Of a stretch of 64,000 bases of DNA, positions 33,894 to 42,803 are shown in pieces (within the stretch, counting starts at the first letter, position 1; each line of letters starts with the position of its first letter). The DNA is from Methanoculleus sp. UBA430 (GTDB lineage Archaea; Halobacteriota; Methanomicrobia; Methanomicrobiales; Methanoculleaceae), in the NCBI RefSeq assembly GCF_002506585.1, contig NZ_DAXW01000016.1:272210-336209 (forward strand), given 5' to 3'. The translations under genes were made by a program, and so were the position numbers. A model generated the notes under the pieces. That model searched no databases. It worked only from the letters and a program-made list of their open reading frames with translations, and had not been told where the DNA came from.

Positions 33894-34385
33894 TCAGGCT
33901 CCGGCGGCAACAAGCCCCGCGTCCCTGACGACGAGGTCCGACTCCTCGATCAGGCTCTCCGTCAGGGCAATCTCGACCGTCCCGTTCGCCGGGTCGACGG
34001 TGCTCGCCGTCGCTCCGGTTGTATCGTTCCCGACGGCGGTGAAGGCATACCCTTCAGGGCAGACGACCTCGACGGTGTAGTTTCCCGGGGCAACGCCGCT
34101 AAAGAGGTAGAGACCCTCGCAGGCGTGGGAGAAGGTCTCTGCCGTCGCGACCTTCTCGCCCGCACCGTCGAGGAGGTTGACGGCAACGCCGCTCATGCCC
34201 CACTCGCCGGCGGTCTGGACGCCGTCGGCGTCGGCGTCGAGAAAGATGGTCCCGCCGATCGTGCCGGCGGTCCGCCCGAGACCCGGTTCCGGCGGAACTG
34301 CGGCCGCCGCGCTTGCAATCGTACCAAAGACCAGTGCTGCTATTATGATGACTGTAAGAACGCTGATTGCTCTCATTCGGTTCAC
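33894..34385 (-). CDS. Secreted SdrD-type B-domain protein
   Basis: A 163-residue protein: signal peptide (MNRMRAISVLTVIIIAALVFG...ASA, residues 1-28), then a single SdrD B-like Greek-key domain IGGTIFLDADADGVQTAGEWG with the calcium-binding DADADG loop, GLYLFSGVAPGNYTVEVVCPEGY and a terminal strand VVRDAGLV. Such domains form extracellular stalks or adhesins. No C-terminal anchor is visible. A close paralogous domain closes the larger protein at 34604-37174. Confidence 0.82.
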   Translation of the reverse strand: MNRMRAISVLTVIIIAALVFGTIASAAAAVPPEPGLGRTAGTIGGTIFLDADADGVQTAGEWGMSGVAVNLLDGAGEKVATAETFSHACEGLYLFSGVAPGNYTVEVVCPEGYAFTAVGNDTTGATASTVDPANGTVEIALTESLIEESDLVVRDAGLVAAGA

Positions 34386-34487
34386 CTCATCTTCCGGGCG
34401 CTGGCAAGAGCGATCCGGGTGGTGTAACCCCCGGGACTGAATGGGTTTTTCCCGATCCCCTGTCCGCCGGGGTTCGACCTATGATGG

Positions 34488-34520
34488 GGCTTATAATATA
34501 ATAATATTATTAATTAAATC
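34488..34520. promoter_or_regulatory. A/T-rich promoter upstream of the B-domain gene
   Basis: TTATAATATAATAATATTATTAATT-type sequence (described here in pieces: TTATAATATAAT, AATATTATTAAT) is the only long A/T tract in this gap. It lies about 105 bp before the start at 34385 and is partly self-complementary (AATATTATT). It probably carries the TATA box, leaving a leader of about 80 nt. Similar tracts precede the large B-domain gene (37358-37376) and the copA/HEAT pair (42738-42780). Confidence 0.5.
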
Positions 34521-34603
34521 CCGGCCGGTGATGCCATCTTCTGAGCGGCAATGTCACTCCATTCACGGTTAAAAGTGAAGATACCCGGCCACACCGGGTT
34601 AGA

Positions 34604-37174
34604 CTACGCAGGGGGAGAGAGAGCCCCTGCCGGCTCCGGGGCAGGAGGATCGCGCGCAACACCCTCAGGTACCGCGTCCTCCGGGGGCAGCGTCACAGGT
34701 GGGGTCTCGTTCACGACCGGCGCCGACAGAACTTCGTCCGTTCCGTTCTTCGCCATACCTTCCTCCTCACCGGCAGCACTCTCGTTCTCCGGGAGGCCAG
34801 AACCGCCGTCCGTCACGTTCTCCACGGCACCGGCGCCTCCATCCTCCGGGCCATCCGCGCCACCCGCTCCAGCCGTCGATGATGGGGTGATAGAGAGGAC
34901 CAGCCCCGCGTCCCTGGTGACGACATCGCCCCCGGCAACGGTGAAGGGACCTGTCGAGCCGGTCGTGGGGTCGGCAGAACTGTCTCCGCCGGCAGTCGTG
35001 AACGTGTAGTCGTCCGGCGGGGTGAACACCAGCGAGTACTTCCCGGGCAGGAGGGGGCCGAAGAGGTACAGGGAGGAGTACCAGTCATGATGGCCCGTGC
35101 GGGCCGATGCCACCTGGTTCCCGCTCGCATCCAGGAGGCGGATCTCGACATCCGTCAGGCCGTGGCCCTCGTCCTTGAGCCCATCTCCGTCACCGTCGCT
35201 CCAGGTTGTCCCGAGTATCCACCCGTAGGTCTCTGCCGGAGTCGCCGGGTGGTGATTGCCGATGAAGCCCGCGTTCAGGGTCTGTCGTCCGGTCCCGTCT
35301 TCGGCGAACGCCACGGTTGCATCTATGGGGCTCGCATCGCTGCCCTGACCGGAGACGGTGCAGGAATAGCCGTCCGGCATCAGGAATTCGGCACCCCTGT
35401 AGCGCCCCGGGGAGATGTTCTCGAACCGGTATGACCCGTCCGGGTCGGTGACGACATGGTCGAGCATGGTCCGCTCACCGATCAGCCGTACGCCGATGCC
35501 GGGGATGCCCGGTTCGCCGGTGTCGAGGACGCCGTCCGCGTTCAGGTCGTACCAGACCGTTCCCGCTAATGCGGTCGCGTTCAGGTTGTCATTCCCGTTG
35601 TCGTCTCCATTGTCATCGCCGTTGTCATCGCCGTTGTCATCTCCATTATCATCCCCGTTTTCCGTAGGCGTTGGGGCCAGATCTCCGGTCGGCATCGGGG
35701 TCACATTCTCATCATCGTCCCCATTGTCATCGTCATCGTCATCCCCGTTGTGCGTAGGCCTCGGAGTCACGGTTCCGGTCGGTATCGGGGTCCCGGTGCT
35801 TGTCCCCGTCGGCGTCGGAATCACATGCCCGTCGTCATCGTCTCTATCATCACCCGGCGTCGTCACCGGCGCCTTCTGGGGCACGATGGGCGCCTTCGGG
35901 GGCTTTATGGGGGTTGCCGTGGGTCCGGGCGTCGGCGTTTCGGTCGGTGTCGGCTCCGGGGGCGTTCCCAGTCTCACCGTCCAGGCGTCTGTATTCACCG
36001 CCCCTCCCCTCTGTGTGGTGTTGAGGGTTCCGGCGAAGACGTACTCTCCCGGTGCGATCTCGAGGATGGAGGTGGCCCGGTCGCCGGGATTTTCACCCCC
36101 GAATGTCCTGCTCCAGGCCACCGCACCTTCGGCGTCGGTCGCGACCAGCCAGGCATCGGTGTCATCCACGCCGGGGAACCCTGTCTCCCCTGCGACGAGA
36201 TAACCGCCGTCTGCGGTCTCGATGACCGTTTCGGCCGACTCGTTCACGCCGAAGTCGCCGTAGATCCAGTTCCAGACGACCTCCCCGTCGGGGGTGAGTT
36301 TGAGGAGGAGCACATCGGTATCGACCGTTGTGTTGTCAGGCCGCTCCGTGAACGTCCCGGCGACGAGCAGGTTGCCGTCCGAGGTGGTGATCACCGCCCG
36401 GCCGGCATCGTCGTCGGGGCTGCCGAACGTCCTGTTCCAGACTTCTTCACCCGACTCGTCCAGCCTTACTACCCAGACGTCGGCCATGCCCGCTCCCGAG
36501 GACTCGGTGCTGCCGGCAACGACGAAGTCCCCGCCGGGAAGCCGGGTGACGGCGTCCGCCCGGTTATTCCCGGCTTCGCCGAACGTCCTGTTCCAGACTT
36601 CTTCACCCGTCCCGTTCAGCCTGACCACCCAGGCGGCGGACTCGTTCTCACCCCAGGGCGCGATGGAGCCGGCGAAGAGGTAGCCGCCGTCATCGGTCCC
36701 GGTCACCGCGTTCGCCGAGGCATTGACGTCCGGGCCGCCGTAGGTTCTGTTCCAGATCTCGCCGCCCGCAGGATCGGTCTTCACAATCCAGGCATCGGTA
36801 TCCGCCCGCGTCCCGTTCGTGACGAGGGTGAGGTTCCCGGCGAAGAGGAGGTTGCCGTCGTCGGTCCGGATGAGGGAACGTGCGACGTCGGTCTCCTTCC
36901 CGCCATACGTCCTGTTCCACTCCTCAGTGCCCTCCAGCGTCAGCCTGACCACCCAGGCGTCCGCCTTCCCCTCGCCGGACGATTCCGTCTCCCCGGCGAG
37001 GAAGAACCCGGTCCCCCCCGGGATCGGAACAATCGCGTATGCCGCATCATCGGCATCCGGCCCCCCATACGTCTTGTTCCACAGAACTGCGCTATCCCCT
37101 GCCCCTGTTGCCGCAAATGCGACGAACGCGAGCGCCGAGAGCAGAATAATCCAGATATATGTGCCACGTTGCAT
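34604..37174 (-). CDS. Large secreted beta-propeller and SdrD B-domain surface protein
   Basis: An 856-residue protein. Signal peptide MQRGTYIWIILLSALAFVAFA; about eight repeats of some 50 residues with WNRTYGG...D.A..I....DGG.L.AG.T (residues 30-400), probably a beta-propeller; a proline/threonine linker with alternating PTPTGT and aspartate-rich tracts (35594-35760); two B-like domains with DLNADGVLDTGE and DGDGDGLKDEG calcium loops; then a Pro/Glu-rich tail. ATG 37174 is chosen because GGGAG precedes it and the signal peptide begins there. It is presumably exposed at the cell surface, but no S-layer or anchor motif is evident. Confidence 0.82.
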   Translation of the reverse strand: MQRGTYIWIILLSALAFVAFAATGAGDSAVLWNKTYGGPDADDAAYAIVPIPGGTGFFLAGETESSGEGKADAWVVRLTLEGTEEWNRTYGGKETDVARSLIRTDDGNLLFAGNLTLVTNGTRADTDAWIVKTDPAGGEIWNRTYGGPDVNASANAVTGTDDGGYLFAGSIAPWGENESAAWVVRLNGTGEEVWNRTFGEAGNNRADAVTRLPGGDFVVAGSTESSGAGMADVWVVRLDESGEEVWNRTFGSPDDDAGRAVITTSDGNLLVAGTFTERPDNTTVDTDVLLLKLTPDGEVVWNWIYGDFGVNESAETVIETADGGYLVAGETGFPGVDDTDAWLVATDAEGAVAWSRTFGGENPGDRATSILEIAPGEYVFAGTLNTTQRGGAVNTDAWTVRLGTPPEPTPTETPTPGPTATPIKPPKAPIVPQKAPVTTPGDDRDDDDGHVIPTPTGTSTGTPIPTGTVTPRPTHNGDDDDDDNGDDDENVTPMPTGDLAPTPTENGDDNGDDNGDDNGDDNGDDNGNDNLNATALAGTVWYDLNADGVLDTGEPGIPGIGVRLIGERTMLDHVVTDPDGSYRFENISPGRYRGAEFLMPDGYSCTVSGQGSDASPIDATVAFAEDGTGRQTLNAGFIGNHHPATPAETYGWILGTTWSDGDGDGLKDEGHGLTDVEIRLLDASGNQVASARTGHHDWYSSLYLFGPLLPGKYSLVFTPPDDYTFTTAGGDSSADPTTGSTGPFTVAGGDVVTRDAGLVLSITPSSTAGAGGADGPEDGGAGAVENVTDGGSGLPENESAAGEEEGMAKNGTDEVLSAPVVNETPPVTLPPEDAVPEGVARDPPAPEPAGALSPPA
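35585..35660. repeat. 12-bp tandem repeat encoding NGDD units
   Basis: On the minus strand the codons AAC/AAT-GGC/GGA-GAT-GAC recur about six times in a row, giving an (NGDD)n acidic spacer in the secreted protein. Third-position differences show the array is not a very recent expansion. Copy number could vary by slippage. Confidence 0.85.
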
Positions 37175-37603
37175 GGTCTCCCTCTCCTCATCTCCACCCG
37201 GGAACATGCTGCGGTCTGTGCCGGAGACTGCCCTCCCACCTTCCGGGGCCTTACGGTGTATCGCTATAAAATCCGGGTTTATCCGGTGAAAACCGGGCCT
37301 CCTGCAGAGTCCCCGGGTCCCGCAGCATCACGAGGTCTGCACCCCTATAGCGCCATTATTATAATAATATTGTTTCAATGTGCCCGCGTGGCGGCGGTTC
37401 GAGGGCAGCTGGTGCACCAGAAGCGAGACGTCCCTTCCTCTCCACATGACCGGGCGTATCTGCTGCCATGGCTGCCATTTCTCTCGTTCGCCGGGGAGAG
37501 GGCAGTGCCCATACCCTGTGGCGGTCCGGCCCTGCCGGTGCATCTCCTCGACTTCACAAAAGCATCAATACGCTTATGAACAAACATCTGGTAGGAAACC
37601 TGC
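37175..37603. other. Intergenic region between divergent genes
   Basis: This 429-bp gap holds an A/T tract (TTATTATAATAATATTG, 37358-37376) and a nearer TATA-like GATTTTATAGC on the minus strand (about 37260-37270) for the surface-protein gene, and the AAAAGCATCAATAC element for the DJ-1-like gene. No reading frame in it looks like a protein. Confidence 0.4.
37558..37571 (+). promoter_or_regulatory. Promoter element of the DJ-1-like gene, identical to that of serA
   Basis: AAAAGCATCAATAC ends 33 nt before the ATG at 37604. The same 14 bases end 32 nt before the serA start. The distance is right for a core promoter giving an almost leaderless mRNA. Confidence 0.5.
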
Positions 37604-38119
37604 ATGAGACTCTTGCTTGCAATTGCACCGGAACAGTTCAGGGACGAAGAACTGGAGACCCCGAAGAGGGTCTTTGAGGAGGCCGGGATCGACGTCGATA
37701 TCGCCTCTACGATCGCCGGCACCTGCACGGGGATGCTCGGGGCCACCGCGGAGGCGACGATGACGTTTGACGACGTCGATCCTGATAACTATGACGGGAT
37801 CGTCGTGGTGGGCGGCGCCGGATCCCAGGACCACCTCTGGGGGAGCGAGAGGCTTGTGGCCCTGGTCAGGGCATTCTTCGAGCAGGGCAAGGTCGTTGCC
37901 GCCATCTGTCTCGCGCCGGTCGTCCTGGCGCGGGCGGGCATCCTCGCGGGGCGGCAGACCACGGTCTACCAGAGCCCGGCGGCGGTCGCGGAGATGAAGA
38001 AGGCCGGCGCGAACCTTCTCAGCATCCCGGTTGTTGCGGATATGCAGGTCGTGACCGCGAACGGCCCCCATGCTGCCGCACAGTTCGCCGACACCGTCAT
38101 ATCGAAACTCGAATGCTGA
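37604..38119 (+). CDS. DJ-1/PfpI family protein
   Basis: A 171-residue protein of the DJ-1/PfpI glutamine-amidotransferase-like superfamily. The nucleophile elbow is VVAAICLAPVVLA with cysteine about residue 105; YDGIVVVGGAGSQDHLWG is the typical preceding strand-turn. The glutamate near the N-terminus expected to pair with the cysteine lies in APEQFRDEE. Family activities include deglycase, chaperone or protease; which applies here is unknown. It overlaps the next gene by seven bases. Confidence 0.87.
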   Translation: MRLLLAIAPEQFRDEELETPKRVFEEAGIDVDIASTIAGTCTGMLGATAEATMTFDDVDPDNYDGIVVVGGAGSQDHLWGSERLVALVRAFFEQGKVVAAICLAPVVLARAGILAGRQTTVYQSPAAVAEMKKAGANLLSIPVVADMQVVTANGPHAAAQFADTVISKLEC

Positions 38120-38826
38120 ACGATACACACGGCGGTGGGGTGAGCCGGGCGGACTGCACTCTGGTGATCCCCGCGTACAACGAGGAGCGGCGGATCCGGT
38201 CGCTCCTCGACGACATCTCCGGCTTTGCCGGCCCCCTGATATTTGTCTGCGACGGGACCGATGCCACCCCCGCTATCATCGATGCGTTCGCGGCCGATCA
38301 CCCGTCGCGTACGATCCGGTGCCTGACGTTCCCGCACCGCCTCGGCAAAGGAGGGGGGGTTGTCGAGGGCATGAAGGCGGCCGCCACGCGCTACATCGGC
38401 TACATGGATGCCGACGGTTCGACGTCCCTTGCCGAGATGGAGCGCCTCTTTGACCGCCTTACAACGGTAGACGGCGCCATCGGCTCGCGCTGGGTCCCCG
38501 GCTCGGTCCTCCCCGTGCGGCAGGGTTTCCGGCGCCAGGTCGAGAGCCGTCTCTTCAACCTTCTGGTCCGGCTGCTCTTTGGGCTCGATTACCGGGACAC
38601 CCAGTGCGGCGCGAAGGCCTTCCGGAGGGAGGCGCTCGACGCGGTTCTGCCGTCCATCCGGTCGACCGGGTTCGAGTTCGATGTCGAACTCCTCTGGCGG
38701 CTGCAACGGCGCGGCTGCCGGGTGGAAGAGGTCCCGATCACCTGGGAGAACCGGGAGGAGTCGAAGGTAATGGCACTGGACGCAAAAGAGATGCTGTTTG
38801 GTATGATCCGGCTCCGGTTCGGGTAG
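38113..38826 (+). CDS. Family 2 glycosyltransferase (DPM1-like)
   Basis: A 237-residue GT-A enzyme: CTLVIPAYNEERRI nucleotide-binding start, GKGGGVVEGMKAA, metal-binding DADG (YMDADGSTS), GSRWVPGS, and QCGAKAFRREAL with WENREESK near the end, as in dolichyl-phosphate mannose/glucose synthases. No C-terminal membrane helices. It likely charges a polyprenyl phosphate for archaeal glycosylation. Start ATG 38113 overlaps the DJ-1-like stop. Confidence 0.88.
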   Translation: MLNDTHGGGVSRADCTLVIPAYNEERRIRSLLDDISGFAGPLIFVCDGTDATPAIIDAFAADHPSRTIRCLTFPHRLGKGGGVVEGMKAAATRYIGYMDADGSTSLAEMERLFDRLTTVDGAIGSRWVPGSVLPVRQGFRRQVESRLFNLLVRLLFGLDYRDTQCGAKAFRREALDAVLPSIRSTGFEFDVELLWRLQRRGCRVEEVPITWENREESKVMALDAKEMLFGMIRLRFG

Positions 38827-38912
38827 TTCGCCTCCCGCTGCTCCTCCCGGAACAGATCGCCGGGTTTTAAGCCTTTCTGGGCCGAAGGGTTCTGCAAGAG
38901 CGGTGAAATCCG

Positions 38913-39866
38913 GTGTTTGAGAAGACGGTCTTTGTGGAGGGGATCAGCGGGGGAGTGCAGGTCGACGCACCGTTTGTCGTGGATGCTGCGGAGTTGCGGG
39001 AGAAGCGGGACGGCAAGTATATCCTGCTTTCCATCTCCGATAAGACCGGCCGGGGGCCCTGCAAGGTCTGGGGGACGTCCAACCACGACATGCGGCAGAT
39101 CGAGGAGTTCTGCCACAACATCCGGGTCGGCGAGGTCTACCGGATCCAGGGATACGCGAAGGAGTTCAACGGCACCTGCGAGGTGAACGTGAACGACGGG
39201 ATAGCCCATCTGACGGATCCGATCCGGAGCGATCTCATTGAACCCTCCTGGTTTGTCTACGCACCTGCCGACAGCGACGGCGTCCGGCGGGGGCTCGGGC
39301 GTATGGCCGCCGGAATCGAGGATCCCGGCATAGCCTCCCTCGTCTCACGGGTCATGAACGACGTCCCGGGATTTTTTGAAGCGCCCGCGGCCAAACGCCG
39401 GCACCACGCGTATACCGGCGGCCTCGCGGAGCACACCCTCGAGACCGCGGAGATTGCGGCGAACCTCGCGGGCACCGTCTGCCGGGCGGAGATGGACACC
39501 GATGTCCTCCTCGCCGGCTCCCTCCTCCACGACATCGGGAAGGCACCCTGTTTCCGCCGCCAGGGCTTCTCGTTCGTCGCGCTCCCGGAGTATACGCTCG
39601 TCGGGCACACGGCGATCGGGGCCGCGGCCCTCCTCCGGCACGCGGCAGGCGTCGACCCTGCACGGTTCAGCCACATCCTCCATATCCTGATGGCGCATCA
39701 CGGCCCCCACGGCGAGGTCCAGCCCCGGACCCCGGAGGCCTGGGCGGTCCACTTCGCCGACAACGCGAGCGCCACCCTCCGGAGCGTCTGTGACGACGTC
39801 GCCGGCCTCAGCCCGGGAGAGGAGCGGCAGGGGGCACGGACGCGGCAGCTGGTCTACCGGTTTTGA
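38913..39866 (+). CDS. OB-fold/HD-domain 3'-5' exonuclease-like protein (YhaM-like)
   Basis: A 317-residue protein: N-terminal OB-fold (YILLSISDKTGRGPCKVWG, YRIQGYAKEFNGTCEVNVND, about 1-100) and an HD phosphohydrolase domain with metal ligands HHAYTGGLAEHTLE, LLHDIGKAP and HTAIGAAALL, then LMAHHGPHG. The combination matches YhaM/Cbf1 3'-5' exoribonucleases, also found in methanogens. Starts with GTG 38913 after GTGAAATCC. Single-gene unit following GT2. Confidence 0.87.
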   Translation: MFEKTVFVEGISGGVQVDAPFVVDAAELREKRDGKYILLSISDKTGRGPCKVWGTSNHDMRQIEEFCHNIRVGEVYRIQGYAKEFNGTCEVNVNDGIAHLTDPIRSDLIEPSWFVYAPADSDGVRRGLGRMAAGIEDPGIASLVSRVMNDVPGFFEAPAAKRRHHAYTGGLAEHTLETAEIAANLAGTVCRAEMDTDVLLAGSLLHDIGKAPCFRRQGFSFVALPEYTLVGHTAIGAAALLRHAAGVDPARFSHILHILMAHHGPHGEVQPRTPEAWAVHFADNASATLRSVCDDVAGLSPGEERQGARTRQLVYRF

Positions 39867-40032
39867 CCATTCTCACGCGAACGAGATCCGGAGAGAGGCT
39901 CGTAAACCACCGGTTGCTATATCAAAAAAGCGACTCATATATTGTCTCGATCGGCAAATACTCTATTATCTTTCGAATATATTGCCCTTCCGATCCCGAC
40001 CGGCGAAGCCGGAGCGCCCCGCAAAAAAGAGG
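39867..40032. other. Gap with small hairpin
   Basis: No gene. It contains an A/T-rich segment (39915-39985) and the hairpin CCGGC-GAA-GCCGG (about 40003-40015) followed by AAAAAAGAGG, which on the minus strand would follow the YHS gene and could help end the copA transcript. Confidence 0.35.
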
Positions 40033-40182
40033 TTACTCCCCCTTCAGGTAAGCCTCGGGGTCCCGCTCGAAGAGCTTCTTGCACCCCGGGGCGCAGAAGT
40101 AGTAGGTCTTGCCCTTATACTCGGACGTGAACTTCGCGGTCGCCTCGTTGACGTCCATCTTGCATACCGGATCAATTGCCAC
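40033..40182 (-). CDS. YHS domain protein
   Basis: A 49-residue protein starting GTG 40182 (VAIDPVCKMDV) with TYYFCAPGCKKLFERDPEAYL: the complete YHS metal-binding domain with CX-type cysteines at VCKM and CAPGC. YHS/TRASH proteins accompany copper ATPases and probably carry or sense copper. It starts five bases after the copA stop with GGAGGT eight bases upstream, so it is the second gene of the copA operon. Too short for a usual ORF cutoff. Confidence 0.9.
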   Translation of the reverse strand: MAIDPVCKMDVNEATAKFTSEYKGKTYYFCAPGCKKLFERDPEAYLKGE

Positions 40183-40187
40183 GGATA

Positions 40188-42635
40188 TCAACCTCCGATC
40201 ATTCCTCTCTTCACCGGAGGTATATATGTCTTGAGCAGCAGCGAGAGCGAGACGACCGTCACCGACGAGAGGGCCATCGCGAGCGCCGCAAACTCCGGCC
40301 GGAAGGTGATGCCAAAGATTGGGTGGAGCACGCCTGCCGCAAGCGGGATGAGGGCCGAGTTGTAGGCGAACGCCCAGAAGAGGTTCTGCTTGATCCGGCT
40401 CATCACCTTCCGGGAGAGTTCTATGGCCGCGACGGCATCGACGAGGTCGTCGCGAATGAGGACGACATCGCCGCTCTCGATCGCGACATCGGTCCCGCTC
40501 CCGATCGCGATCCCGACGTCCGCCTGCGCGAGCGCCGGGGCGTCGTTGATACCGTCGCCGACGAACGCCACGACCGCCCCCTGCTCCTGGAGGGCGCGGA
40601 CCTCCTCGGCCTTCTCCTGCGGCAGCACCCCGGCGTGGACGTCCTCGATCCCGACCTCCCTCGCGATGGCGTTTGCCGTCCGCTCGTTGTCGCCGGTGAT
40701 CATCGTCACGGCAAGGCCCATCCTTTTGAGGTCCGCAATGGCCGCCTTCGTCGTCGGTTTGAGGGTATCGGCGATGGCAATGATGCCTGCGAACCCGGCC
40801 CCGGCGGCGACGAGTACTGCGGTCTTCCCCTCGTCCTGGAGGGCGGCGATCCGGCCCCCCGCATCAGGGGGAACGGAGATATGGTATTCGTCGAGGAAGG
40901 GCCGGTTCCCGATCAGGACCTCTTCCCCCTCCACCACGGCGCTCACGCCCCGCCCGCCGAAGGTCGTGAACCGCTCCGACGCCGGGATTGTGACGCCCGC
41001 GCTCTCCGCCCGCCGGACGACCGCCTCCGCGAGCGGGTGCTGCGAGTTACGCTCGACCGCCGCCGCGATCGCGAGAAGCCGGTCCTCTCCGATCCCGGCC
41101 GGCACGACGTCGGTGACGTCGGGCTTCCCCCGGGTGAGCGTCCCGGTCTTGTCGAAGACGACCGCGGTCAGTTTCTCCGAGATCTCGAGCGCCTCGCCGT
41201 TCCGGATCAGCACCCCGAGTTCGGCGCCCCTCCCGATCCCGACGGTCACGGCGGTCGGGGTGGCGAGACCGAGCGCACAGGGGCAGGCGACGACCAGGAT
41301 CGAGATCAGGACCGTCAGCGCAAAGAGGAGCGTGGCGTCGAGGACCAGGTACCAGGCGAGGAAGGCGACGGTGGCGATCGCGAGGACGGCCGGGATGAAG
41401 TAGGAGACCGCGACGTCGGCGATACGCTCGACCGGGGGCTTTGAGCCCTGGGCGTCCCGGACGAGCCTGATGATCTGCGAGAGAACCATATCCTTCCCGA
41501 TCTTCTCCGCCCGGAACCGGAGGACGCCGTTCACGTTCAGGGTGCCGCCGACGACCCCGTCGCCCTCCCGTTTGTCGGCCGGGATGGGTTCGCCGGTGAT
41601 CATCGACTCATCGACGGAACTCTCGCCGCCCACGACCGTCCCGTCGACCGGCACCTTCTCCCCCGGCCGGACCAGGAGGATGTCGCCGACGACGACGTCC
41701 TCGATGGGGACTTCGACCTCGCGATCGCTCCGGATCACCGTCGCGGTCCTGGGCCGGAGGCCGATCAGGCTCTTGATGGCATCCGATGTCCTCCCCTTCG
41801 CCCGGGCTTCGAGGTAGCGGCCGAGCGTCAGGAACGAGGCGAGCATCACCGCGGTCTCGTAGAAGTTGAAGGCCGGGGTGAGGACGATGTTGAAGGTGCC
41901 GAGGAGGCTTGCGCCGTAGGCGACACCGATCCCCATCGCGTACATGACGTCCATCGTCAGTGCCCGGTTCCGGAGCGCCGCGGCGGCCGCCTTGAAGATG
42001 GGGGCGCTGACGTAGTAAAAGACCGGGAGGGTGATGACGAGCATGACGAGGTTGACCGGGACCGGGAGGGCGGCCGCCCCCGGCATACCGAAGAGCATGT
42101 AGAAGAAGAGCGGGATGCTCACCGCAAACCCGACGACAAACCGCCGGAACTTGTCCCGGAGGTCCTCCTCCCGCATCCGGGCCTCGACGTCCTCGGAGAT
42201 CTCCTCATCGAGCCCCAGGTACTGGTAGCCGGCATCCTCAACGGCGGCCCGGAAATCAGGGGCCGTGACGAGTGCAGGGTTGTAGACGATACGTACGTTC
42301 TCGGTCGCGAGGTTGACCCGGGCCTCGTAAACCCCCTCAAGGTCGTTGAGCGAGGCCTCGATCACCTGGGCGCAGGAGGCGCAGACCATCCCGCCAACCC
42401 TGACAGTGACCTCGTTCCGTACAACCCCGTAGCCTGCGTCGGTGACCGTCCGTTCGAGATCCGCGAGGCTGGTCTTCGCTGGATCGTACTCGACGGTGGC
42501 CGTCTCGGCCGCGAGGTTGACCCGGGCATCATAGACGTCGTCCCGGTCGTGGAGGGCCTTCTCGATGTTGAGGGCGCAGGACGCGCAGTGCATCCCGGAG
42601 ATCTTCAGTTCTGCCTTCCGTTTCTCCTCCGGCAT
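40188..42635 (-). CDS. copA: Copper-translocating P-type ATPase
   Basis: An 815-residue P1B-type ATPase. Two N-terminal HMA domains carry GMHCASC (14-20) and GMVCASC (82-88). Next come eight membrane helices, the ion-channel motif ACPCALGLATP, the phosphorylated aspartate in VFDKTGTLTRG, SQHPLAEAV (HP-type nucleotide contact) and MITGDNERTA, GDGINDAPAL. It exports Cu+ (or Ag+). ATG 42635 has GAGGTGA in front; the longer frame from 42704 is not conserved. The downstream YHS gene supports copper handling. Confidence 0.95.
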   Translation of the reverse strand: MPEEKRKAELKISGMHCASCALNIEKALHDRDDVYDARVNLAAETATVEYDPAKTSLADLERTVTDAGYGVVRNEVTVRVGGMVCASCAQVIEASLNDLEGVYEARVNLATENVRIVYNPALVTAPDFRAAVEDAGYQYLGLDEEISEDVEARMREEDLRDKFRRFVVGFAVSIPLFFYMLFGMPGAAALPVPVNLVMLVITLPVFYYVSAPIFKAAAAALRNRALTMDVMYAMGIGVAYGASLLGTFNIVLTPAFNFYETAVMLASFLTLGRYLEARAKGRTSDAIKSLIGLRPRTATVIRSDREVEVPIEDVVVGDILLVRPGEKVPVDGTVVGGESSVDESMITGEPIPADKREGDGVVGGTLNVNGVLRFRAEKIGKDMVLSQIIRLVRDAQGSKPPVERIADVAVSYFIPAVLAIATVAFLAWYLVLDATLLFALTVLISILVVACPCALGLATPTAVTVGIGRGAELGVLIRNGEALEISEKLTAVVFDKTGTLTRGKPDVTDVVPAGIGEDRLLAIAAAVERNSQHPLAEAVVRRAESAGVTIPASERFTTFGGRGVSAVVEGEEVLIGNRPFLDEYHISVPPDAGGRIAALQDEGKTAVLVAAGAGFAGIIAIADTLKPTTKAAIADLKRMGLAVTMITGDNERTANAIAREVGIEDVHAGVLPQEKAEEVRALQEQGAVVAFVGDGINDAPALAQADVGIAIGSGTDVAIESGDVVLIRDDLVDAVAAIELSRKVMSRIKQNLFWAFAYNSALIPLAAGVLHPIFGITFRPEFAALAMALSSVTVVSLSLLLKTYIPPVKRGMIGG

Positions 42636-42737
42636 GTTATTCACCTCAGCGCGCGGGAATAAATACCTGCACCCCTCCTCACCGGTCTCCGCGCAGCCGC
42701 TCACAAAAGGGACCGAATCACTGCTTCAGTCCCGGCT

Positions 42738-42780
42738 AATTTTTATACATAACATTATTATATTAAAAACCGGTTATTAT
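42738..42780. promoter_or_regulatory. Divergent promoter region of copA and the first HEAT-repeat gene
   Basis: TTTTTATACATAACATTATTATATTAAAA-type sequence, quoted in parts: TTTTTATACATAAC and ATTATTATATTAAAA. It is the only A/T-rich block between the divergent starts 42635 and 42804. TTTATAC on the plus strand and TAATATAAT on the minus strand are TATA candidates. A copper-responsive operator could lie here, but none is recognisable. Confidence 0.5.
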
Positions 42781-42803
42781 CCCCCTATCCAGAGGTGATT
42801 GAG

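Noticed and set aside
35585..35660. Short-period repeat as a possible CRISPR or satellite
   Set aside because: In frame within the secreted protein and encodes NGDD units; no spacers.
40176..41444. 422-codon plus-strand frame opposite copA
   Set aside because: Antisense shadow of the P-type ATPase; the real small gene here is the minus-strand YHS protein.
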